DNA of 64,000 nucleotides from Anaerolineales bacterium (GTDB lineage Bacteria; Chloroflexota; Anaerolineae; Anaerolineales; UBA11579). Below the pieces are notes generated by a model that was given only the letters and a program-made list of their open reading frames with translations, was not told where the DNA came from and made no database searches. Of the stretch, positions 1 to 8,982 are shown piece by piece; the first letter of the stretch is position 1, and the number at the start of each line of letters is the position of its first letter. The stretch is taken from NCBI GenBank assembly GCA_019637675.1, contig JAHBVE010000002.1, positions 271,797 to 335,796 on the forward strand, read 5' to 3'. Made by a program: the position numbers and the translations under genes.

Positions 1-1160
1 CTGCGCCCCTGTGGCCGACCCCAGTGCTGCACGCCCAACCCCGCCAGCAAGCTCAGGGCCATCACAGCCCACAAGCTGAACCGGGTTGGACCTTGGAACA
101 TCTCAAATGTAGGCACATGCGCAAACAGCCAGGGAAAGACCGGCGTATTCCTGCCTAAAGCCAATACCAGCGATACCACGATCACACCCAACAGAAACCA
201 GGCCAGCTTCCGCGGCTGAGTATTCTTCAGCGCCAACACCGCCAGCAACAGAGGCAGCACGCCAACGAAGATGGCATCTTCCCAAAAATTGCCATAGCCG
301 CTGAAATTGCCGGCAGCAGGCGAACCGAACAAACCCGGCGCCAGCAGGGTCAGCAAACGCCACGGCCACAACGAATACGTCATGGCGAGTTCAGGCTCGA
401 CCTGGCCAGCGCGTGAGGACTGCAGCAGATACTCCGCCGTGGGCAGCAACTGCACCGCGCTCAGCGCCAGGGCTGCCGCCCCCGCCACGATGAAGCCAGC
501 CACAGCCCGCCAGCGATGGGCGCTGGGCCAGCTCCAAAAGAGCAGCCAGGCTGCAGCCAGCAGCAGGCTGTACCAGGCCATTTGCGCATGTCCCGCCAGC
601 CATTGCAGCGCCAAAAGAGCTGCCAGCCGCAGCACATTACGGCGGACTGGCGCCTGCGCCAGCCGGTACACGGCCAGCAGGGTCCACGGCAGCCAGGCCA
701 GGCTGGCATTAATGCTGAGGAAGTGCGCCCGCGCCACCAGATAGCCGGAGAGCGAAAAAGCCAACGCACCGACCAGTTGGCCGCGTTCATCCGCTCCCAA
801 GGCGCGCAGCAGACGCAGCATACCTGCGCCGGCCAGCGCCAGGTGCGCCGCCGCCAACAGCGCCTGGCCCCATGCCATCAGCGGCAAGCCCCCGAGCGCG
901 GCCAGCACAAAATACAGCCAATGCGGCGGATAGAACAAGGCAGATTGGTAATTGGCCGCCAGGGGTGCACCCATACCCAGCAAGGGATTCCACAGCGGTA
1001 GCTCGCCGGCCAGCAAAGTCTGCCAAGCTTGCCACCACCACGGCACGAATTGCATGGAGGGAGTGCCCCAATACAGCGCCTGCCCAGTCAGCCACACCGG
1101 GGCCAGCAAAACGAACGGCGCCAGCCAAACTAGATAACGCGGGTGGATGCGTTGCAACAT
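1..1160 (-). CDS. YfhO-like polytopic membrane protein, C-terminus beyond window
   Basis: The reverse strand is open without a stop from ATG 1160 to the window edge (386 codons), so the C-terminus is missing. The protein starts MLQRIHPRYLVWLAPFVLLA and is a chain of hydrophobic segments. The extracytoplasmic loop with LPLWNPLLGMGAPLAANYQS, followed by FYPP, is typical of the YfhO family (bacterial membrane proteins related to GT-C glycosyltransferases, implicated in glycosylation of wall polymers or lipids). The neighbour at 2702-4696 has the equivalent loop (VPLWSQQILSGFPFVAHPYS). The start lies 9 bases after the upstream stop, so the gene probably belongs to the same reverse operon. No clear Shine-Dalgarno is seen. 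The substrate cannot be inferred. Confidence 0.85.
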   Translation of the reverse strand, partial: MLQRIHPRYLVWLAPFVLLAPVWLTGQALYWGTPSMQFVPWWWQAWQTLLAGELPLWNPLLGMGAPLAANYQSALFYPPHWLYFVLAALGGLPLMAWGQALLAAAHLALAGAGMLRLLRALGADERGQLVGALAFSLSGYLVARAHFLSINASLAWLPWTLLAVYRLAQAPVRRNVLRLAALLALQWLAGHAQMAWYSLLLAAAWLLFWSWPSAHRWRAVAGFIVAGAAALALSAVQLLPTAEYLLQSSRAGQVEPELAMTYSLWPWRLLTLLAPGLFGSPAAGNFSGYGNFWEDAIFVGVLPLLLAVLALKNTQPRKLAWFLLGVIVVSLVLALGRNTPVFPWLFAHVPTFEMFQGPTRFSLWAVMALSLLAGLGVQHWGRPQGR

Positions 1161-1169
1161 CGTCTTATT

Positions 1170-2705
1170 CTAAGGCGCGGGGCGCAAGAATTCGTAGGCA
1201 CCAATGACCGAATATGGCCGCAGAAAGTCATCCGCGAAGGATGCAGTTCCGCTGTTCAGACGCTCGGCCGGACCCCAGGCAACAAAGTCGACCCCATGTG
1301 CCTGCAGAATCGCCTTTCGTTGTTCGTCCGGCGTGTCACGGAAGTAGAAAGCGAATACATCCTGTTCAAGTCCGTTCAGCCCCACGGTTTCAGGCCCGTG
1401 CCCGATTACGACGCGTACCGGCGCCCAAGCTGGTAACGCATTACCGGTATCGTACGCAGCCAGCACGATCGCATCTTGCTGCTCACGCAAAGTTTCAAAC
1501 CAGGTGACCTCATCCACCGCGCGGAAAGCAGGCATGGCCGGGTTGAGCGCGGTTTGCATCGCCCCCAGCCATAACAGCAAAGTACTGGGTACGGCCAGCA
1601 TAAACAGCAGCAGGCTGCGCCGCTGACGTGGGGCGGGCAAGCCCTCAAGACCGCGCAAGGCCAGCGCAACCAGCAGCACCCAAGCACCCTCGGCAAAGCG
1701 GCGCTGCAAGCCTACTGGCGCATACAGCAACAACGGCAGCGCCAGTACCCAGGTAGCGCTGAGGCCTTTCAATGCAGCCGAGGTCCACACTTTGCGCCAA
1801 CCCCAATACGCCAACGGCAACAACCAACCATAGGCCAGCACATAGTGGAGAGGGTGCGGCGCCAGGATCTGGTTTTGGGCGGCCCAGGCGCGCAGATAAG
1901 CATCGTTGACATAGGCCCAGATGTTGTAGACCAGCGGAGCGGCCGCGCCGGCTGCCGCCCACAGGCTGCCGCGCACTTGGGCTTGCCACTCCGGCACGCG
2001 CCGCAGCCACAGCACGGCACAGTGCAGGGCCAGCAGCGCCAACCCCAACGCAGCGGTCAGCAAATGCACCAGAGCCATCGCCAGCCACAGCGCAGCCAGC
2101 TTCCAACCAGGCTGCCGGGTAGTCAACACCCAAAGCAGGCCCAACAGCAGCAAGGCACGCGCCAGGGCCAAATGCGGCAGCCCGAACACCGCCAAGTATC
2201 CAAAGGTCTCCGGTGAATAAAAATCCAGCGGGATCGAGCCCAGCAGCTCCGCCTGGCCAAACAGCAACGGCAGCCATCCTAACCCTCCTCCCAAAACCGC
2301 AACCGCCAGACCCCAACGGCGTAAATTTGTATCGGCGACAAAGTGGGAAAGAAATGCATACGCGGCTACGCACAAGGCGGCAATGCTAAACAGCCGCAAC
2401 GCATGGAAAGCCAGCATGTAGGCAAGGTGCCCGACGTGCAGCCCGAGCAGCTTGCCGATCAACAAGTAGGGCAAGTACAGCAGCGCACCCGTCTGCGGCA
2501 TGGTGCTGTATGGGCTGCGAAACAGCCAGTCCCCTGCCGCGCCGCGCAGCATTTTGGCGATATAGGAATTGCCATCCTCTACACCGATGAGGAAACCTGT
2601 AAAACCTTGCGGCTCTATATACAGCGCCAGCAGGTATGGCAGGCTGGTGAACGCGATCACAGCCAGCGCGAACCCCAGCACCCATCTGCGCTCGGCGCTG
2701 CTCAT
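1170..2705 (-). CDS. Polytopic membrane protein, paralogue of the gene at 4686-6179
   Basis: The 511-residue protein is largely hydrophobic, with a dozen or so likely membrane segments. Near the N-terminus it carries GFLIGVEDGNSYIAKM and, in the C-terminal third, VVIGHGPETVGLNGLEQD followed by an F-rich stretch. The same two blocks occur in the 4686-6179 product, so the two are paralogues. Conserved acidic residues in the first outer loop suit a GT-C type glycosyltransferase, but no named family is certain. The ATG overlaps the upstream stop by 4 bases (ATGA), which indicates translational coupling with the YfhO-like gene. A role in cell-surface glycan or lipid assembly is inference. Confidence 0.85.
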   Translation of the reverse strand: MSSAERRWVLGFALAVIAFTSLPYLLALYIEPQGFTGFLIGVEDGNSYIAKMLRGAAGDWLFRSPYSTMPQTGALLYLPYLLIGKLLGLHVGHLAYMLAFHALRLFSIAALCVAAYAFLSHFVADTNLRRWGLAVAVLGGGLGWLPLLFGQAELLGSIPLDFYSPETFGYLAVFGLPHLALARALLLLGLLWVLTTRQPGWKLAALWLAMALVHLLTAALGLALLALHCAVLWLRRVPEWQAQVRGSLWAAAGAAAPLVYNIWAYVNDAYLRAWAAQNQILAPHPLHYVLAYGWLLPLAYWGWRKVWTSAALKGLSATWVLALPLLLYAPVGLQRRFAEGAWVLLVALALRGLEGLPAPRQRRSLLLFMLAVPSTLLLWLGAMQTALNPAMPAFRAVDEVTWFETLREQQDAIVLAAYDTGNALPAWAPVRVVIGHGPETVGLNGLEQDVFAFYFRDTPDEQRKAILQAHGVDFVAWGPAERLNSGTASFADDFLRPYSVIGAYEFLRPAP

Positions 2706-4696
2706 GCTCGTCTCCGCAGAATTTTGGCCATGGCTATAAGCCAGGCTGCGGTAGCAATGGGTAAGCCATAGCGCAGCGCATCAGGCATGAAATAGAGCTC
2801 GACTTCATGCTCGCCAGCAGGCAGCTGCACCGTGCGCAGCAAGCCGTTAGGTGTTGCAAATTGGGCAGGCCAACGATCCACTAGCACATGCCAGCCTGGA
2901 TAGCTGACCTCCGAAGCAACCAACAGCCCTGGACCCTCGGCATGCACCACCACGCGATTGATCCCCATGTACAAAAGGGTCGCTGCTTCTACCTCGTCGC
3001 CACGCTCTAGCCAGGCGCGCAGCCGGAAATGGGAGTTGAGATAAATATAAGGATCCGTGTGCTGCAGGCTCAATCCATCAACTTGCAACGGCTGCTGCGA
3101 GACGATGTATTTGACGTTCAGCCGGCCAAGCAGTACCGCATCCAGCTGGCCAGCCTCATCCAGCGGCGGCAACGCTACGCGGTATCCGGTTGGCGGGTAG
3201 CCGCCCGCGGCCGCCAAATAGCCTGCATAGCTTTGCAGCTGCAACGGGTCTACCCCGCCAGCCAGTTCAAGCCTATAGGCGGCGGCTGTCTGCTGCGGCA
3301 AGCTGTAGTCGGGCGAGTACACGCGGAACACGCTGGTATCCGCGGCCAGCCGTCCCGCGGCTTCGGCACCCTCCGCCAGCACCTCCGCGGAGGAGCGGAA
3401 ACGCACCAAGCTGGCGGAAGCAACCAGCAGGTCCAGCAACACCAACGCGCCCAATGCCAACGCAAGCCGCCTGCCTGCAGGCCACTGTTCCTGAACCAAC
3501 CAGGCGCACAAAACCAGCCCGGCCGCGAACAGAGCCGGCCGCCACAACGGCGCAGCTTGCATAGCGGCCAGCATGCCAAAACTGACTAACAGCATCAGCA
3601 CGCTCAGATGAAGTAGGCGCAGGCTGCGGCGGGCTGTTGGCATTTCGCTCAACTGCTGCAACGCAGCCGCCAACAATACAGCCCAGGCAAAACTGGCCAG
3701 CAGCAACGCCCGCGGCGGAATGCGCAATTGGGATACACCCGGCAGCTCGGCTAACCAAGTTGCCCCCGGCACATAACTACCCAGCGCAACCAATATGCAG
3801 ACAAGGATCACACCTAGCCAGAAACGCTGGCCACGTTGCCAGGGCCGCGCCAGCGCCACCAGCAATAGCAAGCCAATGCCGGGATAGATCACCCATTCAT
3901 GCGAGCCGCCCCACTGGGGCAGCAGCAGGCCCAGCAGGCCAGATGGCGGCATAGAAAGCTCCAGCACTTCAGTGGCCGTCAGGCTGGCCCGCGTCGAAAG
4001 CTGGCCATATTGCCAATACAGCCACAGCGCTGGCAGCGCCAACACAGCCGCCAGCGCGCCCTGCCCTATGGCATAGATAGGCCGCTTTTGCCACAAGAGC
4101 CAGGCGGCCCACAAGGCAGCCGCATACAGCGCCCAGCGCGGGTCTGCGGCAAGGATCAATGCCAGGAAGATGCCCGCTGGCAGGCGGCTTTTGGAATTGC
4201 TCGCCCACAGCAGCCAGGGCGTCAGGCACACGGCCAACACCAACATCAAATGGCCCGCGCCAATGTGGGCGAACAGACGCGGGGCAGCTTGGAAAGCCAG
4301 CCCGCCAAGCGTAGCCGCGGGCAGGCCAATGCCTTGCTGGCGCAGGAAGGAATACATGCCAACGCCGGCCAGCAGCACATGCGCCGCCAGCACCAGATTC
4401 AGCCCCAATGGCAATGGAAACAACAGGGTGAGCCAGTACGGCGGATACCACAGGCCAGAATACGGATGAGCTACGAACGGGAACCCAGACAAAATCTGCT
4501 GAGACCACAGCGGCACTTCACCCTGGCGCAACGCATTCTGCAAAAAGAGTGCATTGGGGTAATGGGTTATAGCCATATCTGAATATGGCGCGCCGGACCC
4601 AGGATACAAGAAGCTGCCAAGGCCGGGCAGCAAAATAAACACTGGGATAAGGAAAGGCCAGTACTCTAAAAAGGCCGCACGCAGTCTAGTGCCCAT
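2702..4696 (-). CDS. YfhO-family membrane protein
   Basis: The 664-residue protein has an N-terminal membrane anchor, a first outer loop with PYSDMAITHYPNALFLQNAL and VPLWSQQILSGFPFVAHPYS, many membrane spans, and a soluble C-terminal region. The C-terminal part includes SEVSYPGWHVLVD and an LPAGEHEVELYFMPDALRYG ending, both characteristic of YfhO proteins (Pfam YfhO, GT-C-like). Known members act in glycosylation of lipoteichoic acid or surface polymers; the substrate here is unknown. The ATG at 4696 overlaps the end of the upstream gene by 11 bases, and the stop overlaps the next start by 4 bases, so it sits inside a tight operon. Confidence 0.9.
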   Translation of the reverse strand: MGTRLRAAFLEYWPFLIPVFILLPGLGSFLYPGSGAPYSDMAITHYPNALFLQNALRQGEVPLWSQQILSGFPFVAHPYSGLWYPPYWLTLLFPLPLGLNLVLAAHVLLAGVGMYSFLRQQGIGLPAATLGGLAFQAAPRLFAHIGAGHLMLVLAVCLTPWLLWASNSKSRLPAGIFLALILAADPRWALYAAALWAAWLLWQKRPIYAIGQGALAAVLALPALWLYWQYGQLSTRASLTATEVLELSMPPSGLLGLLLPQWGGSHEWVIYPGIGLLLLVALARPWQRGQRFWLGVILVCILVALGSYVPGATWLAELPGVSQLRIPPRALLLASFAWAVLLAAALQQLSEMPTARRSLRLLHLSVLMLLVSFGMLAAMQAAPLWRPALFAAGLVLCAWLVQEQWPAGRRLALALGALVLLDLLVASASLVRFRSSAEVLAEGAEAAGRLAADTSVFRVYSPDYSLPQQTAAAYRLELAGGVDPLQLQSYAGYLAAAGGYPPTGYRVALPPLDEAGQLDAVLLGRLNVKYIVSQQPLQVDGLSLQHTDPYIYLNSHFRLRAWLERGDEVEAATLLYMGINRVVVHAEGPGLLVASEVSYPGWHVLVDRWPAQFATPNGLLRTVQLPAGEHEVELYFMPDALRYGLPIATAAWLIAMAKILRRRA

Positions 4697-6179
4697 GCGG
4701 TGCCAGCAACTCTACGCTGCCCAGCGAAAAAACAGTGCCCCAGCCCGGCAAAGCAAACGCAGGCAGTCCATCTGAATCGAACAATACAAAATTCACATCA
4801 GTCGCATCTAAAAACCGCTGGCGTGCCGTGGGATCTGCGAAGAAGGCGTCTTGCTCTGCCTGACGCTGCTCAGCCTGCACGGTCTCGAAAGGATGGCCGT
4901 ACCAGACGCGCACATCGGCGAAGGCAGGCAGGTGCAGGCTGTTGCGCGCCGGGGCCAGCACCAGCGCGCCTGCCGGGGCATGCTCATCCAGCCAGTGATA
5001 CGCCGCCAGCTCGTCGCTTTCCAGATACAGCGCGGCGTCCTGCGCCTGCGCAGCCTGCGCCGCGCCCAGCAGCAGAAACAGATTCGTGGGTAGGGCCAGC
5101 AATACAAGCCCGATCAAAGCCAGCCGCAAGCGCGCAGCAGAAAAAAGCTGGGCGGCGGCAAACACAGCCAGCGCCATTACCGGCACGTACAAACCACTCA
5201 CCAGGCGACGCTGCAAACCGAAAGGCAGGTACAGCAAAACAAGGCAGACCAGCAGCCACGCAAAAAACACGGACAGCGAAACTCTACGCTGCCTCCATAA
5301 CAAATAGGCACCGGCCAAAGCCAGCAATAACGCCGGGGCGAAGGACAAGACCAGATCCCATAGCGGCATGGCGCGGGTTATGTTCTGCGCGTTCCAGCCG
5401 CTCAGCACAGGATGGGTGTTCACGGCCCACAGCGCATACGCCGCATACGGCAGCCCTGCCAACAGCACGCAGGCGGTCTGCTGCCAGCGGCTGCGCTCCC
5501 CCTGCCCCCAGGCCTGAGTCAGCGCAGCCACGCCAACCAACACGACCGTTGCCACCGCCCAGCCGAACGGATAGATCAGCGAGAGCGCCACCGCGGCCAG
5601 CGCCCAGGCAGCCGGCCGCGGCGCATGGGTCGGCGTGAGCAGGAAGATCTGCAAAGCCAGCCCCAGCGGAAAGTGTGCGTTGGCAAAGGATGCCAGAAAC
5701 GGATAGGCCTCAGCCACCCAGAAATCGCTGGTAAACCCGCCGAAGAGAATAGCCAACCAACCTAATCCAGAGCCAAACAGGGTCAGGCCAAATGCCCAGG
5801 TGCGCTGAGATTCCGGCAATGTCCTGGCAAACAGGCGGTACAGCGCCGCGCACAAGGCCACTGCCCCGGCGATACGCGCAATGTTGAACGTAAAGGCCAA
5901 TCCCCATCCTGCCAGACGGGCAAAATGGCCCAGCAGCAAATAATAGAGATTGATCGCAGCACCCTCGCCGGCGGTGGCAGTGTAAGGCAGAGTAAAGCTC
6001 CATGCACCATCAAGCCCCTGGCGCATCTTCGCCAGATAACTGAACCCGTCGATCGGGTTGAGCAGGAAACCTGCAAACTGGTGCTGGGGAACTGCCGCAT
6101 TCTGCGCCAACACAAACGGCAGGGTCTGCAGTAAAAGGAACAACATGCTCAGCAAGAGAAAAGGAAGGCCACGGCGCAT
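4686..6179 (-). CDS. Polytopic membrane protein, first gene of the reverse operon
   Basis: The 497-residue protein starts at ATG 6179 (MRRGLPFLLLSMLFLLLQTL). A TTG five codons upstream is possible but has no ribosome site. It carries GFLLNPIDGFSYLAKMRQG near the N-terminus and VWYGHPFETVQAEQRQAEQD near the C-terminus, matching its paralogue at 1170-2705. The rest is a run of hydrophobic helices. A GT-C glycosyltransferase-like function is plausible but unproven. The gene is divergent from the Zn-ribbon gene at 6226, with under 50 bases between the starts. Confidence 0.85.
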   Translation of the reverse strand: MRRGLPFLLLSMLFLLLQTLPFVLAQNAAVPQHQFAGFLLNPIDGFSYLAKMRQGLDGAWSFTLPYTATAGEGAAINLYYLLLGHFARLAGWGLAFTFNIARIAGAVALCAALYRLFARTLPESQRTWAFGLTLFGSGLGWLAILFGGFTSDFWVAEAYPFLASFANAHFPLGLALQIFLLTPTHAPRPAAWALAAVALSLIYPFGWAVATVVLVGVAALTQAWGQGERSRWQQTACVLLAGLPYAAYALWAVNTHPVLSGWNAQNITRAMPLWDLVLSFAPALLLALAGAYLLWRQRRVSLSVFFAWLLVCLVLLYLPFGLQRRLVSGLYVPVMALAVFAAAQLFSAARLRLALIGLVLLALPTNLFLLLGAAQAAQAQDAALYLESDELAAYHWLDEHAPAGALVLAPARNSLHLPAFADVRVWYGHPFETVQAEQRQAEQDAFFADPTARQRFLDATDVNFVLFDSDGLPAFALPGWGTVFSLGSVELLAPHGH

Positions 6180-6213
6180 GCCGTATTTTAGCAAAGCCGC
6201 TTCTGGCTACCCT

Positions 6214-6219
6214 TATAAT
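6214..6219 (+). promoter_or_regulatory. -10 box TATAAT placed for a leaderless transcript
   Basis: TATAAT is followed by exactly six bases and then ATG of the Zn-ribbon gene. Transcription starting 6-7 bases after a -10 box would begin at the A of ATG. No Shine-Dalgarno and no clear -35 are visible. Confidence 0.6.
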
Positions 6220-6225
6220 CCTGCT

Positions 6226-6924
6226 ATGAGCCGCGCCCTCAAACTCTACCGACTGCAGCAAGCAGATACCCAGTTAGATCAAACCGCGGCGCGCCTGGCC
6301 GAGATCGAGCGCATTCTAGGCGACAACCAGGCCCACCAGGCCGCCAGCCAGGCGCAGCAACAGGCCCAAGCCGCCCTTCACACTGCCCACACGGCTTTAC
6401 GCGCCAGCGAGGAAGAAGTGACGGCGCAACAAAAGCGCATCGAACAAAACCAGGCCAGCCTATACGGCGGCGCGGTGACCAACCCTAAAGAATTGCAAGA
6501 CTTGCAAATGGAATCCGAGAGCCTGGCGCGGCGGCTGAGCGAGCTAGAGGATGCTCAACTGGAAGCCATGGCCGCTCACGAGCAGCAACAGGCAGCCAAG
6601 GCGGCGGCAGATACTACACTGGCCGCGGTCGAAGCCCAGCTGGCCGGCGAGCACCAGGCGCTCTTCAGCGAACAGGCCGAGTTGCGCGTCGATAGCGAGC
6701 GACTGGCATCAGAGCACGAAACAGCCCTCGGCGCGGTGGATGCTGCCGACCTGGGTACTTACAACAGCTTGCGCGCCAGCAAGAACGGCGTAGCCATCGC
6801 CAAAGTGCAGGGCGGCACCTGCTCCGCATGCGGCGCCGAGCTTTCAGCGGCCCGCGCCCAAGCCGCCCGTTCCGCCGAAGAGCTGACCCGCTGCGACAAC
6901 TGCAAGCGCATACTGTATTCTTAG
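6226..6924 (+). CDS. Coiled-coil C4 zinc-ribbon protein (COG1579-like)
   Basis: The 232-residue protein starts MSRALKLYRLQQADTQLD. An in-frame ATG at 6058 lies inside the divergent gene and upstream of the TATAAT box, so it was rejected. Residues about 10-180 are Ala/Glu/Gln-rich heptad sequence forming a long coiled-coil hairpin. The C-terminus is a C4 zinc ribbon with C199-x2-C202 and C223-x2-C226. This is the architecture of the CT398/COG1579 family of putative nucleic-acid-binding proteins, whose role is not settled. The stop overlaps by 4 bases the stop of the convergent DUF167 gene. Confidence 0.9.
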   Translation: MSRALKLYRLQQADTQLDQTAARLAEIERILGDNQAHQAASQAQQQAQAALHTAHTALRASEEEVTAQQKRIEQNQASLYGGAVTNPKELQDLQMESESLARRLSELEDAQLEAMAAHEQQQAAKAAADTTLAAVEAQLAGEHQALFSEQAELRVDSERLASEHETALGAVDAADLGTYNSLRASKNGVAIAKVQGGTCSACGAELSAARAQAARSAEELTRCDNCKRILYS

Positions 6925-7232
6925 TTTTGTTCCAGTTGCTTGAGAATTAATTCCTGAGCTTCGCTGCTCTCCATATCAATTATGGTGACCAGTTTGTCGC
7001 GCCCGGTTTCGCCCGCCACGATCTCGATCCGCGATCGGGCGACCGAGAGTACCTTGGAGAGGAATTCGATCAGAGCCTCGTTGGCTTTGCCATCCACCGG
7101 CGGCGCAGTCAGCCGAACCTTGATGGTGTTGTCCGGCAAGATCTCGACGATCTCGTTGCGGCTGGCGCGTGGCGTCACCCGAATGGCTAGCGCAGCGCCG
7201 CCGCGTCCGTCTGAAAGTTTGTAGCGCGCCAT
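6921..7232 (-). CDS. yggU: DUF167/YggU family protein
   Basis: The 103-residue protein contains the family core AIRVTPRASRNEIVEI, then IKVRLTAPPVDGKANEALIE and a GETGRDKLVTI segment, which match the YggU/DUF167 fold. The biochemical role is unknown. The family is often encoded beside yggT and yggS, as here: the start lies 3 bases after the yggT stop. It is the last gene of the reverse operon, and its stop overlaps that of the convergent Zn-ribbon gene. Confidence 0.9.
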   Translation of the reverse strand: MARYKLSDGRGGAALAIRVTPRASRNEIVEILPDNTIKVRLTAPPVDGKANEALIEFLSKVLSVARSRIEIVAGETGRDKLVTIIDMESSEAQELILKQLEQN

Positions 7233-7235
7233 AGC

Positions 7236-7478
7236 TTATCGAAAGGCGTTGATGACGACCACACTGAGAAGCTGCAACAGGATGAGCAGGATCAGCGGGC
7301 TAAAGTCCAGCATGCCGGTGGGCGGCAGCAGGCGGCGGATAGGCGCCAACATTGGCTCCACGATCCGGTCGAGCGCTCGGCGCAACGGGTGGTAGGGGTC
7401 CATGAAATACCCGAGCACAACATCAATGATGACGATCCAACTCAGGATATCAAAGATCAGTGCGATTGCTTGCTCCAT
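7236..7478 (-). CDS. yggT: YggT family membrane protein
   Basis: The 80-residue protein has two hydrophobic segments (about 5-22 and 58-78) joined by a loop with DPYHPLRRALDRIVEPMLAP, followed by IRRLLPP and the short D-F-S-P motif typical of YggT. Known relatives are linked to membrane or osmotic homeostasis and, in Gram-positives (YlmG), to division and chloroplast-type nucleoid distribution. A good ribosome site (AAAGGAG) precedes ATG 7478. It sits between yggS and yggU. Confidence 0.92.
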   Translation of the reverse strand: MEQAIALIFDILSWIVIIDVVLGYFMDPYHPLRRALDRIVEPMLAPIRRLLPPTGMLDFSPLILLILLQLLSVVVINAFR

Positions 7479-7486
7479 ACACTCCT

Positions 7487-8197
7487 TTACTTCGGCCGCG
7501 GACCCATCAGCCCTTCGCCGATGCGCACCATCGTTGCCCCTTCCAAAATGGCGGCTTCGTAGTCGTTGCTCATGCCCATGGATAGTTCAGGCAGCGACAT
7601 GCCCAAGCGTTCTGTCAATGTATCACGCAGTTGGCGGGTGCGCTCAAAATATGGGCGGGCTTCTGCCAGGCGAGCCGTGATCGGCGCCATGCTCATCAGC
7701 CCGCGTAATTCCAACCCCGGCAGCCCGGCAATGACCTGAGCATCTGCCAAGAACTCGCCGGGATCTTCGTTGCAGTCCCAACCCTGCTTGGTGATCTCGC
7801 CACTGACGTTGCACTCCAGCAGCACCGGCAGACAGCGCCCGGCCTCTTGCGCAAAACGATGCAGGCGCTCTGCTAGCTTGAGGCTGTCCAACGAATGCAC
7901 GATGGAGAAGTGCTGCGCTACCTCGCGCGCTTTACGGCTTTGCACATGCCCGATCATGTGCCACTGCAGCTTTGCGCCAGCCAGCGCGTCTTGCTTCTGA
8001 CGCGCTTCGGTCATATAACTTTCGCCAATATCGGTAACGCCCAGTTCCAGCAAGGCTTGTATGGCCTCCGCCGGATGGCCTTTGGTCACCGCCACCAAGC
8101 GCACATCGCCGGGTGCGCGGCCAGCCTGGTGGGCGGCTGCCTCCATCTTCTGGCGCACTTCGGCAAGGTTGTGGGCAAGCCGTTGCGGATAACTCAT
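7487..8197 (-). CDS. yggS: YggS/PROSC family PLP-binding protein
   Basis: The 236-residue protein has the PLP-binding lysine K39 in LVAVTKGHPAE, the conserved IGESYMTEARQK and WHMIGHVQSRKAR blocks, LLECNVSGEITKQG, and the ending LSMGMSNDYEAAILEGATMVRIGEGLMG. The family binds pyridoxal phosphate and buffers its level rather than catalysing a defined reaction. The start chosen is ATG 8197, which overlaps the pgeF stop by 4 bases (ATGA); a longer frame from 8287 would extend 30 codons into pgeF with no family support. Confidence 0.95.
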   Translation of the reverse strand: MSYPQRLAHNLAEVRQKMEAAAHQAGRAPGDVRLVAVTKGHPAEAIQALLELGVTDIGESYMTEARQKQDALAGAKLQWHMIGHVQSRKAREVAQHFSIVHSLDSLKLAERLHRFAQEAGRCLPVLLECNVSGEITKQGWDCNEDPGEFLADAQVIAGLPGLELRGLMSMAPITARLAEARPYFERTRQLRDTLTERLGMSLPELSMGMSNDYEAAILEGATMVRIGEGLMGPRPK

Positions 8198-8982
8198 GCG
8201 CCTAGTGTAATCAATGCACCGAAGCGGCCCGTGCGCCCGCCTGAGCCACGATGCGAGAACCAATCCTCTGGATTGCTGGCGGTGCACAGGTCAGCCGCCT
8301 CAATATTCTCCACGCCAGCCTGCTGCAAAATAAGCCGGTTGGCAGCTACCAGGTCAAAGTGTGTGCGCTCTCCGTGGGCAGGCAGCAGCTCGTCTGCCTG
8401 GCCGCCAAAAGCGGCTTGCACTGCTTGCACAACTTCCTCCCCCACCTCATAGCGCTCAACAGAAATGGCCGGGCCGATGGCGGCCAGCAGGTCCTGCGGG
8501 CGGCTGCCATACTGCTGGCTGAGCGCGGCTACCGCCACCGCCGGCACGCGTGCCACCGTGCCACGCCAGCCGGCATGCGCCACAGCGACGGCGCGGCGCT
8601 GCGGGTCATACAGCAAAATTGGCACACAGTCGGCATAGCGCATGAACAGGGTTACTTCGGGCTGATCTGTGATGATGATGTCCGCTTTGGGCGGCCGCGC
8701 CCAGTCCGCCGGGCGCGGGGCACGCGCTACTTGCACATCGCGGCCGTGCACCAGCCAGCTATCGAACATGCTCTCAGGCTTGCGGCCCAGCGCAACAAAA
8801 GCGCGCTGTAAGTTCTGGCGCACGTGGGATATCTCATCCCCCACCGTGCTGCCAACGTTCAGCGAGTCGTATGGCGCATCGCTCACGCCGCCCTGGCGCG
8901 TGAATACAGCATGCTTGACGCCAGCCGAGCTCAGTTGATCAAAAGTGTAATAGCGCAGGCCTGCAGCTTGCTGGAACGGCAT
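8194..8982 (-). CDS. pgeF: PgeF/YfiH polyphenol oxidase-like purine nucleoside phosphorylase
   Basis: The 262-residue protein contains the family signatures FTRQGGVSDAPYDSLNVG, MRYADCVPILLYD, VAVAHAGWRGTVA, IGPAISVERYEVG and a terminal WFSHR segment. The Cys/His pattern (ADC, HAGW) provides the metal/nucleoside site. Characterised YfiH-type proteins act as purine nucleoside phosphorylases or adenosine deaminases, and some as peptidoglycan-editing factor (PgeF) or laccase-like. Start and stop overlap both neighbours, so expression is coupled to the Grx-DUF2085 gene and yggS. Confidence 0.92.
   Translation of the reverse strand: MPFQQAAGLRYYTFDQLSSAGVKHAVFTRQGGVSDAPYDSLNVGSTVGDEISHVRQNLQRAFVALGRKPESMFDSWLVHGRDVQVARAPRPADWARPPKADIIITDQPEVTLFMRYADCVPILLYDPQRRAVAVAHAGWRGTVARVPAVAVAALSQQYGSRPQDLLAAIGPAISVERYEVGEEVVQAVQAAFGGQADELLPAHGERTHFDLVAANRLILQQAGVENIEAADLCTASNPEDWFSHRGSGGRTGRFGALITLGA

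Noticed and set aside
1167-1172. TAGAAT box six bases before ATG 1160 as another leaderless promoter
   Set aside because: The gene is internal to a tight operon, and the TAG is the stop codon of the gene before it, so the match may be chance.
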